Of a stretch of DNA of 64,000 nucleotides, positions 13,801 through 25,347 are shown one piece after another. Every line of letters starts with the position of its first letter. Within the stretch, counting starts at the first letter, position 1. The position numbers and the translations under genes are program-made. This DNA is from Owenia fusiformis. Taxonomy: Eukaryota > Annelida > Polychaeta > Sabellida > Oweniidae. Under the pieces are notes generated by a model that was not told the DNA's origin, made no database searches, and saw nothing but the letters and a program-made list of their open reading frames with translations. The DNA is taken from positions 35,431,366 through 35,495,365 of the forward strand of contig CAIIXF020000001.1 of the NCBI GenBank assembly GCA_903813345.2, written 5' to 3'.

Positions 13801-16800
13801 AGTAATTCAAGGAGGAGCAGAATTATTTTACATCAGATGATAATCTCATAATTCATACATCATCTGATGTATCATCATAATTCTCTAACAACTAAAGCAA
13901 CTATTTCAAAACTTTAATGCGTAAAATGATAAGAGTAAAAAGTAATTTTAAAAACGATTTTTAATTAAAATGCCTTACTGCTAATGCATGTGACAGATGC
14001 AGTCTGTATGATGTGAGGACCAATGAGACAAGATCATGGTGAGGTACATAGGCGTATCCATCTTTGACGTAGCAACGTCTTGCACGAACAATGTCTAGGG
14101 CATCAGTGAATGGAACCTACAAACATAATTCAAATTAACAAATCTTCATTCACAATAAAATGAAGAAATCTAAAGAAGTGAGATATTTTAAAAGCATGTC
14201 TTCTAAACATTAATGTTTAAAGTTATAAGAATCTCAAAGGAGCTATACTAACTTCTAAGGCACTTTTTGGTTTGAAAGCCCATACTTATAGCTTGGATGG
14301 ACCTTACTACATTATACTGCTTTCTGTTTAAACTTTTCACTTTAGGCCATTATTTCTATGATCCCTCATAATATCACTACATTTCAAATTGACCTCATTC
14401 CTTCTTCATAAAATACAACTTAACATTTCTTGATACTTTAAAATAAAAAGTTGCCCTCTTTTATGAAGAAATTGATGTACAATGATACAATAAACTAAAT
14501 TTGTGGATGTACTTCAATACATATTGACTTTGTCCATTACCTTATAGAACTCTGTTCCTGACACTTTCACTGTTGTCATATCAAATGTAGAATCAGAAAG
14601 TTTGAATCTTAGTTCATTTTTCTCAGATTCACTGATAGGTTGGTAGTTAAGGTTGTTACTACGTAGAAAGTCTTCTATAGACTCAGCATCCTCGTTACAA
14701 AATCTGAACCTAAACAAGTCCATCTCCTGGGTCATAAACCATCTCTTCAAGTCCTCCCTGCAATGCACAAATGGTTCTAATGAATAGAGATAATTATAAG
14801 CTCTTCTGTTTGCAGGGATGTTATGAAGTGGCCCCTTCTCCATCATATTCTGTAGCATATCTCACGAGGGATGAACCCCATATCCAAACCGACCGTACAT
14901 AACTGCTTTATCCTATACCAAGTAGAGTTTTCTAATTTCCTTTCGATTTTTTCAATTTTTTTCACATTTTTCTAATTTTTTTCAATTTTTTCAATTTTTT
15001 TCAAATTTAAATTTTTTTAATTTTTTTTCACATTTTTTCTTTTTTTTCAATTTTAAAAAAAAAATTAAATTTTTTTTCGAAGCGGGAAGATATGCGCTGG
15101 AGCGGGAGATATGGCGGGAGATATGGAGGTTCAGGATATGGAAACCTCAATACGGGATATATCTTACCAACTTCTCTCCCTTAAACTCTACTTGGCATAG
15201 GATAATGCATCTTCTATGAGGTTGGCCATACTGGCCAGCCAATTCAGGTATCAGCCCATAGTAGACAAAACCTCTTTCTAACAGTTTAATATCATGAATA
15301 ACATAGAACTTAATGCAAAACTTTGGGAGACAAAGCAGTAAAACAGTACTTACGATCTGCAATAGGCAAGGCGCAGAATAAAATGTGATATGTAGTCCCA
15401 TCTGGAATCTTCTGCATCCCAATGCTTCACCTGAAGTACATGACATAACTTTGTAGTTTATGAAATCAAACTTTATCAAAATACAATTACAGAATTTTCA
15501 AGTTACATCTTTCTTATCATTATTTCAGTATCAAATATAGCTTTTAAATTACCAGCTGTATTGACCCTTTTTTAAAATCATGTATAGCTTTTTCAATTAC
15601 CAATGTTTTAATTGTTCTAAGTAAATCTTCTTTTTTAACAATTAGATTTTCAATTTTTGATCATTTGTAACATTTACATCATCAAGAAGTGGTCAATGTC
15701 ATCTTTTAAATGTGAGTTACAAAAGTTACAGATGTCAGAGTTTTCTATGTTACATTTCTTCAAATAAATATTATGAAGGTAAATGCCATGTAACATTTTT
15801 CATTGAATTACCAAAAGGGTAGTATCGGTTGTACATTCGAAAAATGAGACCAGACTCTATCATTTACAGGGTGGTCCAAAAAAGTGAGCCCTTGCAACCG
15901 GCTATATTTCCCTGCAGGAATCCTTTCATAGTTTCACATGTTGTAGAGGAAGGTCTAAAATTGTTGTTGGTACTATACATTTTTCTTAGTATTGAAATTT
16001 GCAGAAATTATAAGCCCTAACGAAACATCACTGAAAATGGGTAAAATGTGAACTTCAATATCTGCGATTCTTCAACCCTTCAACAATCTTCCCATGGAAA
16101 TCTTTTAAGCCAGAGTCTGGGAAACCTAATGTTTTCTGACTTAGTTTGGTTTTGAAACCCACACAATATGATGTAAAAATTAGCGTCATACCTCTGTTAG
16201 TTGCAAAGTTATTATGATCAAAAGAAATGTTCAATGTTTCCAAAGACGAGAACATCTTCCAGTGAAATCAACAATTTCCGTCAATCACATCAGTAAAATT
16301 CATGCATGTATTAAGGAAAATATAGCCCGTTGCAGGGGTTCACTTTTTTTGGACCACCCTATAGAATCTCATTAAATTTTAAGTTACACTTTCTTTTTAA
16401 AACAATTTTTGTTCTCACAATTCTTGTGTTTAATAGATGGTTCTCTATGCCCTTAAAAATAATTTTGTACATGGTGTTTCCCTTTCATATTTAATAAAAA
16501 GATCTTGTTGTTTTAAGTGCATTATATTGAAGAATTGTTTGACCAGTTCTCCCTATTTTCTGGACAATGTTATCATAGGTTAACATTTCCCTATCCTGTA
16601 CAACATCTGAAATATTTATAATGCCCTTTTCAATCCAGTTTTCAAAAAAATAATGGAGAATTATTGAGAGAATTTATTACATTTTCATTGTTGCAAATAA
16701 TGCACTCATTTTTAAAATCATTGTGTTTCAACCATACTTGTAATACATTTTTATAAAAATTGCTCAAGTTAGTCAAACCTTTAACTTTGTAGACTTAGGA

Positions 16801-19800
16801 CAATGTACAAATAGTTGCAACCCATTTGGTTTGCTACCAGAGCTTATTTTTACCTTCCAGGCTTCCACTGATTATTGCATTTAATGCAAAATGATAAGCT
16901 TTTGTTTAACACATTTTAAGAATGCATTTTTTGAGGATGAATCAGTGCAGGAAAATTCACATCATTTGTATCTTATACAATGGGATTATTTTTACTAAAT
17001 TAATGTACTTACAGGTTTTGTCAGACATCTCCTTAGGTTTATAAGGGAGTCTGTTATGGCTTTTTTGTAGTTTGCAGTCCCTTTGAGATGTTTTGCACCA
17101 ACCTTTTCAATCTCATTCAGCACTGGAAAGCAGTGTTGAAAATTTTACTACAATTCTGATTAATGTAACATTGTAGCATAATATTTGACAACATGTGAAT
17201 AATCAATGACAGGCAGTGGCCACAGGGCATAGCAGAGAATACACATATGTACATCGTGTATGTAAAATTAATGAATACCAGTGGCGGATAACAGACCAAA
17301 GGCGTAAAAACTGAAAGGCGATCTATTTTCCTTTTTTCCTTTTTATTGGTGTCAGCGGTGGGATTGTGTAATGACACTCGATAGCAAGTTGCTACTAGTG
17401 CCCAGCTGTAGTGGCTAGTCCCCATTAACTCAAGCAGTAGAGCATCAGTCTATAGTTTAAAACAAGAACACAAATGTGTACAAAATGTCCCCACCTATGG
17501 GTGATCCCGTCAAATGGTTATCCTAAAAATGAGTAGACAAGACTTTACCGACACAATCTGAGGACAGAAAATCCAAAATGGCCACCTTAAAATTTACCCA
17601 GAATGCCCAAAAATTAGTCAGTTCTAGATTTTAATACTAAGAACCACCCCTGAAAATTTGAAATTGATCTGTCACACAGTTAACAAGAAAACATATAAAC
17701 AAGACTTTACAGACAAGATTTGAGAACAGAAAATCCTGAGAATGGCTGCCTTGACATTTATCCAGAATGACAAAAAACTAATCTGTTTTAGATTTTCATA
17801 CTAAGAATCATCCCTGAAAATTTGAAATTGATCTACCAAACTGTTCACCTGGAAATGCGTAGACAAGACTTAACAAACAAGATTTTAGGACAGAAAATCC
17901 AAAATGGCTGCCTTGACATTTACCCAGAATGCCCAAAAACTAATCAAATCTAGATTTTCATACTAAGAATCATCCCTGAAAATTTGAAATTGATCTACGA
18001 AACGGTTCACCTAAAAACGCATAGACAAGACTTTACAGGCAAGATTTTAAGACGGAAAATCCAAAAATGGCTGCCTTGACATTTATCCAGAATGCCAAAA
18101 ATTTTCATACTAAGAATCATCCCTGAAAAGTTGAAATTGATCTACCAAACGGTTCATCTGGAAATTCGTGGACAAGACTTAAAAGACAAGATTTTAGGAT
18201 GGAAAGAATCATCCCTGAAAAATTGAAATTGATCTACCAAATAGTGCTTGCAACGGTAATGGATCTCACTGCCGGTAAATTTCACCTCCATTACCTTACC
18301 GTTACCGATAATCGTTGATACTGATAATGTTCCTAAAATCCCGGGGAAAAATCTGAAAGTGTAAAATATTTGGAAAAATCCTTAACGAAGCCGATTTCTC
18401 AGCTTGATTTCCCGCTCACATCAACTACAGTGGATATATTGTATCATCGTGTATCTCGTGTGTGATTGTGTATTGTTAGGAAGTCTTTGAAAGATAATAT
18501 AGAGTGAATTCGATCAAAATTGATCAAATTATTTGTGTTTGTTTTTACTTCACCGAAATATCACGTCACGTGATTTGTTAATCTCGCGGCATGGGAGATG
18601 ATTGACAGAAGTGGGCGGGGTTTTGCTTATCCTCCCGCCTTTTACGAATGATTTGCAGTTGATTGACAGATTAGCTCTTCAAATGTGGAGATTGAAATAT
18701 ACATGATTGATAAAATATTCTTAAACGAACATTGTTTCGTAAATTTGACAATGGATCGCAATGCCAATCATGTTGCAGCAGCATGGCGATTATCGGCAAT
18801 GGATTTTATTACCGGCAATTGAGAGTATCTACTGCCGCTGCCGACAATCCGGCATTACTGTAAGGCACTACTACCAAACGGTTCACCTGAAAATGCGTAG
18901 ACAAGACTTTACAGACAAGATTTTAAGACGGAATAATCCAAAATGGCATGCTTTCAAAATCGAGAACGAGACGACGTCTTTTTTAAATGAAAACGTTCAA
19001 TATCTCATCAACAAGACAAGCCGTTACCATTTCAATTCATGAAATATTAACAGAACGATTTTTAAAATATTACATAAATTTATTGAACGACGGCTTAAGA
19101 TTTTACAATAGTTCATGGTATTCCAGATTTAAGTAAACTAAACTCCTCGTTTAACAAAAACATATAACACAACTAATAAATTAATTTTCAAATAGTAATG
19201 GCCTTGTGGGCGAGTATGACATTTATTCATCAGTCCATTACATCAAGCAACTATACATCTCGTTCCATACCACAAATCTCAACTTCTGTATGTTACTCTG
19301 AGCAACATTTTTGCTGACCGACAGCATCAGGGGCGGATCTGGGAACCAACAAGGGGGGGGGGCCCAAAGTTGTGGTCTGAGAAAAAAACGTCCGCGATTG
19401 CGCGGAAAAAAATTTTGGGCCCCAAAAACCCAAAAAGTGGGCCGAAATTTTGAAATTTTGAGGCCCATTTTCCTCAAAATTTAGCCAAAATTAACAAATA
19501 AGGCCTTACAAGGCCAATTTATGACCAAAAAGGCCTTCTTTTTGGGGCCTTAAAGCCTTTTTTGGTTCAAAATTTTTTTTGGGCACAATTTTTTTTTTCT
19601 GGGCCCACCCAAGGGGGGGGGGGCCCGGGCCCCTGGGCCCCCCCCCCATATCCGCCAGTGAGCATCGTATAATGTCATCAATATCAAATTCTGTAATATT
19701 CGCTTTGCACTATTAAGTCTATCAGTAAATCATAAAATTCTGTTTTGAGCAATAAGTAAAGGCGTAGTAGCATAGCTGACCGACAGCGTTACACTGACTC

Positions 19801-22800
19801 TATGAAAAACTGTGAATCTCAATATTTTGCTCTGAGCAATAAGTAAAGGCGTAGTAGCCAAGCTGACCGACAGCGTTATACTAAGCTGACTGACAGCGTT
19901 AGTGTACTTTTTCAACTGAATCAGTTCTAACATGATATCCAAATGTTTTTTACTGTGTAAATACCTTAATAACAGGCGAGGTAGCCTTAGAATTACTCTA
20001 AAATGATTGGTAAGCTATTATCATTCCTGAACTTACGGTAAGCTCGTAACAATTAATATTAATAAAACAAGTGTTATTACATGAAATAAACGAGGTTAAA
20101 TCGAAAATCTCTCAACTTCTGGTGACCCAACCTTAACCCCCTTTTTAAGGAGGGAGGAGGTACTCGACTTAAAGTCGGCCCCGTGATCCGAAATGAAGCA
20201 GAGTTACATACGAGGACTTCGATAAACGATTCACCTTTTCTTAACAATGCCATGTTTGGTATTTTGAAAATTTTACAAATATGAAAAATCTAAAAACATT
20301 GCCTGTGTAACTTTGTCATACCTCGCTTGCGTGTAAACCGAGAATGACCTTACATTACATACATAATTCACATGTCCATACGAAATACTCCAAGCGTGAA
20401 TACCCTACTCACTTACCACCTACGATCACCCAAATAAAAATGCTACACAGTAAACAATTCGCCTTCCGTAATACTTAAAGTAATTTTCAAACTGATTCGT
20501 TACTAGTGGAGCAACGATTGACTCGTGGACTCGAATACTACTCGCCAAACCCTGTAAATACGATTCATCGATTGGTAAATTCTGACTCGAATTGAAAAAA
20601 AAATGAAAAAAATGATGAAGAAAATGTGATTTACCCACCTTTCAACCGCAATTTACGTAAAAAAAACACATCCAATGTACAACATTTCTGTACAATGTTT
20701 AACAATGATGCCTTCCTTAATATATAGCATTGTAGTTTAATACCTTAACTGAAATAATAAATCAAATACGATAGGCTTTCTCGTGTTTGTTTTTATTTAT
20801 TGATTACATCCGGTTGCGCATGTGCAATGCAATATTTAACGAGGTCAAACCAATTAGCGTAAATTGTTAAATTATTTACTTTTCAATGCAAAACAAGAAC
20901 ATATAAAGTGTATTGAGTTATTCTATTTGAATAATTTGATGGGTATGTTGGAGTTATTCAAGGTAGGTTGAGCCGAGAACACTTGTACCGGAAGTGAAAG
21001 TTTGTAACTTTCTGAAGAAAGTTTTTCTGAACTTTTTTCCAAAATCATTCATTTTAATCGCGAATAAATCGAGTGTTCAAGAGCCTCTACTCGAGTAGGA
21101 TAATTCACACGAGTCCCACCACTATTCGTTACACTCAAACGTTAGAAAATCTATGAAATCACTTCTAGCTAAGAATTGGCTAGAGACTTGAGTAAGATGT
21201 AAGTAGAAATAATCTTGATTTACGTCATTAGATATTCAGAATTCAGTCAAAGTGATGTCATATTTGAATTCTACATGTAAAAGTACATCTAGAAATATGG
21301 TTTCGAAAATTGTTTATCAACTTTGAAAATTTATATTTTTTGAAAATGTGACTTTTAGTTCGGGTTGATTCCCCATAGACCCCATGTTACAAAATCATAA
21401 AAAGTTAAATATCTTTTCTTGTATTTGACAAATACCATTTTCTTTTACTGGACATATTTTAATTTGCATAACTATTAGATACACAAGGGTTATATTAAAA
21501 TTGAACCACTAAAATAGATGTAATTTTTTAAGTAAAGGGAACTTTCTCCTATACCCGCCATGCTATCTGACCCGAACGAGCCACCTGGTGGTCAAACTGG
21601 TAACTACCTACTCGCATCTGCGTTATTGACTGGAGGTCAAAACAGAACTCTGTTATCTTTGTTCGAAAAATGTCTAAAAATGCCACATTTTTTGTCGCTT
21701 CCTGTTTTGTCATTTCCTGTAAGTACCACTGCACCTAATTTCAGTAGGAAATTGTACATTACTCAATTGTGTTGCGTTGAAGTATTATAATGATGGAAAT
21801 TCGTGTTGCCTTGATGTATGCCTGGCTGTACATATGCTGTACATGCATTTTGCGTTGCAACAACGTGACAGAGAGGGGGCCGGTTATGAAATATCTTTGA
21901 CTCGTCGCTTTTCCCTTCCTAGCTAGAATTGTTTTCATGGCCTGAGTTCGTCGCTAACATGCTAAATATAAGAGTTAGCTGACGTTTGGGAGTCTGACTT
22001 ACAAAATTATAAAGCATCACCAACAGGTCTTACTCTATTAATCGACTAATACAGCAGATGGCTCATATTTCTACGTAAGATCACGCAGTTTCGTTCGTTG
22101 TGTACTTCACTTGAAATTGGTAATTTTAAATATTGACTACTTCACTTAGCTTGGCGGATGTAGAACATTGCTTAATATTCTTTTAATTTTCACACCAGAC
22201 ATGCTTGGTTGACACGTCAACAAAGTAAAGTTCAAGGGTCAATGCGTTATTTCGTGATAACTACAACTACCAAAGGTGGTATGGTTTCATTGAGATTCGA
22301 GTTCTAACCTTTAGAAGGTAAGTCAGACTCCCAAACGTCAGCTAACTCTTATATTTAGCTAGTCCAACAACATTAAACCTAGCCTGGGCCTCGTTTCTTA
22401 TCTGACATGTCTTATGGCCCCGGCTAGGTCTAACTTCCATGATGATTTTGCCCTTAATGCGATCATTTAATCGTTCAGCAGGTTTCGACATGCGGAACTA
22501 ATTAAACCGTAATAAGATGGTATCGTTACAGAAATAATGTGATCAACGCATGCATACATACCTTATGAATAAATACAAATCATCACATACCCCCCTGTAA
22601 CCTCATCGATGTATAATTATGAAAATGTAGGGAGAAGGCTTTTTCTTAGTTTAGAAAACTCTGTTCTGGTTCCGGTAACATCGAAATGGCAAATCCTTTC
22701 AGGAATAAACCGCCGTTAGCAACACTGAACGAAACAAGTTCATATAACGAAACGAACCCCGGTTAACCTATATATAAGTACAAAATATTGTAATACTGTA

Positions 22801-25347
22801 GGAGGCTTGCGATAAACATGATTAAGTTTCCTACTTTTTTTCCTGTTTTATTTTCAGAATTATGGTAAATTTCTGGCTAAAATGCTAAAGCTTTCAACAT
22901 CTTTGGACAGACGCAAGCATGTGATACTGAATAATTAGATATTTTTCTTAACATGTTTAAATATATATTGTGCCAAAGTTTTCTCTCCCAGAAAGTCAGT
23001 GATTTCCCATTGTAATAACTCAGATGCGAGTAGGTAGTTACCAGTTTCACCACCAGGTGGCTCATTCAGGTCACATAGCATGACATAGTTATGCAAATTC
23101 AATGTAAAAGAAAATATTATCTGTCCAATACAAGAAAACATATTTCACTTTTTGTGACTTTATATGTTGAATCTCCCCGTAGTAGCATTTACATTTTCCA
23201 AAACAAAAATTTTTCAAAATTGATCAACAATATTTGAAGCAATATTTCTTGATGTACTTTTACATGTACATTTCAAATACTAGATAGTATGACATCATTT
23301 TGACTGAATGTTTAATGACGATCAAGTAAGGTTTTTTAACATTAGAGTAATGAGATCGAAAAAAGCTGAAAAGTGTTGATTTGAAAAAAATCAGATTTGG
23401 AGGTATCGAGATAAATCAGGTGTGAAGTATAGGTTAAAAGTACATTTACTTGCTCCAATATCGTGATAAAACACATGTGTTTAACTTTTCTCTCATTGAG
23501 TAAATGAAATATCATTGTAGAAAAATATGTTTTATAAAATAGCATAAACAAAACTTCTGTTTAATTTTATTAAGAACATCATACATTTAAGAGCTAGGAA
23601 TAAAACAACCATGCTTATACATCAGTGTTCTCCCCAAAAAAAATTTTCAACTGGGTGCAAGATTTCAAGTCTAAAAAAATCAGCACTCGCTACGCTCACA
23701 ATATCTCAGTGTAGGTGCTTACTTCTTCACTCATTCTTTAAATCAGAAGTTGAAGTGCAGATGCCAACTGGGTGCCAACTGGGGGGCCTTTGGTTTCAAG
23801 TAGGGGGAGCCCCCGGTAAAAGTGACATGGGGAGATCACTGTACATGTAATCTTATCACAATACATCACCACATTGAAGTTATTAAAATGTAATAATTGT
23901 TACAAAGCATTTATGCTGAGTAAAATACATGATCCCAGTTATAAACAATTGAGTGTATTCCTAGGTACGTTTTTGCAAGCAGAAAACCATGAACAATTAC
24001 CATAATTTAATATTTAGGCACAATTATTCAACACAATCACAATCTAGCACAATCAATGACATCTATATTTCTTTGAGCTGAAATTACCAGTAATCAAATG
24101 CATCAATAATGTTGCTTTTTAAAGTTTTTATAAATAACAATAGAGTAAACTTGGGTGAATACACGCGCTGTTTGAATAAAGCAAAGATTCGTGTCATACT
24201 GGATGGTTATAGTAAATATCAATATTGAAGAACAATTTCGTTTCGCTGACCAAGTTTACTTTGGCGACGCACAGACAGACATTGCCGGTTGAAATATTCG
24301 TCTCATAGACTCATTTTACGATTAAAAATGAACATTTAACACAATAATATAATGTGAAATCGCCTGATGAAATGTGGTTTTATATTATTGTTAAGTATCA
24401 GTGTCATATTAGCATTGGACAACCATTTTTTTAAATTAACCCAACCCCATTAAACTATATATTTTCTGAAAGCTTGGAGTTTCAATAAAAAGAAAATCTA
24501 TAACCTAAATTTTTAGAAAATGCATACTGGCCGTGGCACCCATTTAAAGTAGGTCACCCTCAGGGGGTCCAAAAATCGTTTTTGCTAAAAACTGACCCCA
24601 ACTTTGAAATTTAATTAAAAATTAACAATAAGGTTTATCTTATCATACCTTATATTTTCTTGTAACTCTAACTTTTATTTAACCAAACAAAAAAAAATGA
24701 AGGTCTAATATAAGTTCATATTTTCGTAAATTAGAGTCACAGAGTATCACCCATGGGCGTTTTTTGTATTTTTTTAAAATAAACATTTGCAATGTACAAT
24801 TTCCTATGTCTCTTTCATTTGGATCAATGGAGAACTCGTTGTCCATTGCTAGTCATATTAGCGAGGAAAAGTGGTTTCGATAGATCCACAACTTGCATCA
24901 AAGGAAAGAATAGCATGGAGGTTAAACTCAATAATGGCCCCAAGAAAATTCCTAATAATAAAGAACGCCGTTATTGAGTTTAACGACGTTGAACTAATAT
25001 TTAGCATGTTAGCGACGAACTCAGGCCATGAAAAAAAATTTACCTACATGTATTCGACTCGATTTATATATTCCTGATGACAGCTCTGCTCGGTACAAAC
25101 CCCTGTGTTTTCACTCTGACATTACAAATCTAGATGAAACACAATTCATGGAATATCGGTATAGTTCTGACTCACCCTTCAACCTTTCAACAGCAAACTG
25201 TTCAAATTCCTGGAGGGAAATATTTTCAACAGGAGGAACCGTATAAAACTGCAACCTCTGGCCATACGATGCCGATTCGGTGTTTCCCTTTACCCTCGGC
25301 CTCTTCCTCACTTGCGACGTACTCCGACTACTTCCACCTAATTCCAT
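1805..25347 (-). CDS. PRIM2: DNA primase large subunit (PRIM2/p58), 11 exons, complete
   Basis: Regulatory, iron-sulfur subunit of the eukaryotic primase that, with PRIM1 and DNA polymerase alpha, makes RNA-DNA primers in the nucleus. Exons in transcript order: 25176-25347, 17013-17122, 15354-15430, 14541-14757, 13979-14116, 13462-13605, 13045-13227, 12598-12724, 8055-8137, 2425-2581, 1805-1983. All junctions are GT-AG with matching phases; the total is 1587 nt, or 528 aa (human is 509). Family signatures seen: [18 protein letters not shown] (about 32-49), HFILRLAYC (about 108-117), RRYLGQDY-type motif in exon 6, [15 protein letters not shown] (352-366), GCPFKHSD (390-397) and HPNQYY. The four 4Fe-4S cysteines are present as Cys295 (FPLC), Cys374 (YSC), Cys391 (GCPF) and Cys431 (YQLAC), with 17- and 40-residue spacings as in human p58. 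The start ATG at 25347 has G at -3 and G at +4. The C-terminal tail after about residue 470 is Ser/Thr/Gln-rich and unconserved. Introns are large and full of transposons. Confidence 0.95.
3275..3357 (+). promoter_or_regulatory. Putative TATA promoter plus mini-exon donor in left arm
   Basis: TATAAAAGG lies at 3275-3283, and a TTCCAGA initiator-like site is about 31 bp downstream. Then ATGTGTG at 3345-3351 runs directly into a consensus donor GTAAGT (3352-3357). The arrangement resembles the promoter and first coding exon of a gene whose protein begins Met-Cys-Gly. Transcription is not shown by sequence. Confidence 0.45.
3757..4640 (+). repeat. About 173-bp tandem units, left palindrome arm
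   Basis: Units restart at GGTGACCATATCTCAC at 3761, 3934, 4108 and 4280 (spacings 173, 174, 172), followed by one or two decayed units. Each contains a TTCCAAAATATGGAGCAT block and a TTGGCTTCTGACGTCC block. Confidence 0.85.
5750..6800 (-). repeat. About 171-bp tandem units, right palindrome arm
   Basis: These are the inverted counterparts of the left-arm units: GGTCACCCCTGGGACGTCAG-type junctions recur near 6105, 6278, 6448 and 6619. About six units are visible, decaying toward the centre. Confidence 0.85.
7200..7282 (-). promoter_or_regulatory. Mirror-image TATA promoter plus mini-exon donor in right arm
   Basis: This is the same module as in the left arm, facing inward: TATAAAAGG at 7274-7282, ATGTGTG at 7206-7212 and donor GTAAGT at 7200-7205, all on the minus strand. 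The TATA box, ATG and donor are conserved in both arms. Confidence 0.45.
7500..7564. repeat. GGAC/GTAC tetranucleotide microsatellite
   Basis: Alternating GGAC and GTAC tetranucleotides form a short simple repeat inside the ATCCCATCGAAC element. The equivalent position of the other two copies carries degenerate GTCC/CATC repeats. Confidence 0.9.
8231..8532. repeat. 47-bp tandem array in PRIM2 intron 8
   Basis: About 6.5 nearly identical copies of a 47-bp unit that contains AACCTCTTATAATTTACATG followed by AACCTCTCATAGTTTTAAG. The first unit starts at 8231 and the next at 8278. Units abut without spacers. The array lies between PRIM2 exon 9 and the LINE. Confidence 0.95.
8610..10921 (-). mobile_element. 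5'-truncated non-LTR retrotransposon (LINE, L1/Tx1-like)
   Basis: The insertion is bounded by an 18-bp direct repeat TAATTGCTTTTCTACTCT at 8592-8609 and 10922-10939, read as the target-site duplication. A poly-T tract right after the left copy is the poly-A tail of the minus-strand element. The body is about 2.3 kb and lacks the endonuclease half, the usual outcome of incomplete reverse transcription. It sits in PRIM2 intron 8 in the same orientation as the gene. Confidence 0.95.
8697..10921 (-). CDS. Partial LINE ORF2: reverse transcriptase and C-terminal region
   Basis: The frame is open from the 5' truncation point to the stop, about 740 codons with no internal stop. Seen in order: [12 protein letters not shown] and [13 protein letters not shown] (RT block 1-2), [26 protein letters not shown] (catalytic Asp block), [11 protein letters not shown] (usually RQGCP in the family, here RQRCP), LADDTTLFV (the catalytic Asp pair), a thumb region, and a C-terminal Cys/His cluster [18 protein letters not shown]. 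The residue pattern is closest to L1/Tx1-type ORF2 proteins. The missing endonuclease domain and lack of a promoter mean the copy cannot retrotranspose by itself. The intact frame and clean duplication suggest a young insertion. Confidence 0.93.
14908..15205. mobile_element. Small inverted-repeat element (MITE) in PRIM2 intron 3
   Basis: TTATCCTATACCAAGTAGAG at 14908 is matched by its imperfect inverse ending at 15205 (CTCTACTTGGCATAGGATAA). The core is a low-complexity T-rich block at about 14935-15075 made of TTTTTTTCAATTTT-like runs, followed by GGGAGATATGG repeats. No target duplication was confirmed. Confidence 0.65.
15555..16960 (-). pseudogene. Decayed LINE reverse transcriptase relic in PRIM2 intron 2
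   Basis: On the minus strand, broken frames still show LINE C-terminal features: [14 protein letters not shown] and [15 protein letters not shown] (about 16640-16500), and a Cys cluster [12 protein letters not shown] with DDIDHFL (about 15765-15670). Stops and frameshifts interrupt it. It is the same general type as the intact LINE at 8610-10921 but far more decayed, and a mariner-like MITE has inserted into it. Confidence 0.65.
15867..16361. mobile_element. Mariner-like MITE inside the LINE relic
   Basis: The termini are CAGGGTGGTCCAAAAAAGTG and the inverse of TAGGGTGGTCCAAAAAAAGT, flanked by TA on both sides (15865-15866 and 16362-16363). Inverted homology extends inward over GCAACGGGCTATATTTTCC-like sequence. 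The TA duplication and GGTCCAAAAA termini fit the Tc1/mariner superfamily. There is no transposase. Confidence 0.85.
17495..18950. repeat. About 162-bp tandem satellite in PRIM2 intron 1
   Basis: Units can be phased on ACAAGACTT at about 17537, 17699, 17863, 18025 and 18172 (spacing 162-164, the last shorter), and continue at about 18900 beyond a hAT insertion. Each unit has an AATCCAAAATGGCTGCCTTG block and a GAAATTGATCTACCAAACGG block. A single related fragment lies at about 12820-12900. Confidence 0.85.
18242..18870. mobile_element. hAT-type MITE with 8-bp target duplication
   Basis: CTACCAAA at 18234-18241 is repeated at 18871-18878. The 629-bp insert begins TAGTGCTTGCA and ends with the inverse of TAGTGCCTTACA. 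An 8-bp duplication plus TAGTG termini is diagnostic of hAT elements. It interrupts a satellite unit. No transposase is present. Confidence 0.9.
19329..19660. mobile_element. G/C-run repeat element with short inverted ends
   Basis: The ends resemble CAGGGGCGGATCTGGG and the inverse of CACTGGCGGATATGGG. AGCATC occurs on both sides (19323-19328 and 19661-19666) as a likely target duplication. The interior has runs of nine or more G or C and repeated GGCCTT/TTTTGGG motifs. No coding content was seen. Confidence 0.65.
19740..19905. repeat. Short tandem duplication
   Basis: A block beginning AGCAATAAGTAAAGGCGTAG and ending CTGACCGACAGCGTTA occurs twice, about 90 bp apart, with a partial third CTGACnGACAGCGTTA. 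It lies in PRIM2 intron 1. No function is evident. Confidence 0.7.
21214..23326. repeat. Diverged foldback element, about 2.1 kb
   Basis: Arms at about 21214-21620 and 22957-23326 are inverted relatives: both carry GAGCCACCTGGTGGT, AACTGGTAACTACCTACTCG and a TGATGTCAT near the outer end. The spacer contains an unrelated inverted pair (21963-22003 and 22318-22358). A piece of the left arm's inner side is related to 26990-27115. No transposase was recognised. Confidence 0.65.
23622..23847. mobile_element. MITE of the CAGTGATCTCCCC family
   Basis: It begins CAGTGTTCTCCCC and ends GGGGAGATCACTG. Related copies lie at about 29535-29741 and 48071-48229, with partial ones near 35802 and 55698. The interior has an ACTGGGTGCAA motif shared with the other copies. 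An 8-bp duplication could not be confirmed. Confidence 0.7.
23848..25175. other. Rest of PRIM2 intron 1, 5' part
   Basis: No gene is seen. It contains a 38-bp stretch at 24997-25034 that is the exact inverse of 21932-21969, and a short hairpin (TTAAACTCAATAA at about 24922, matched near 24971). Confidence 0.6.

Noticed and set aside
19340-19660. G-run region as a CpG island or promoter
   Set aside because: The G/C runs are part of a flanked repeat element and are poor in CpG outside those runs.
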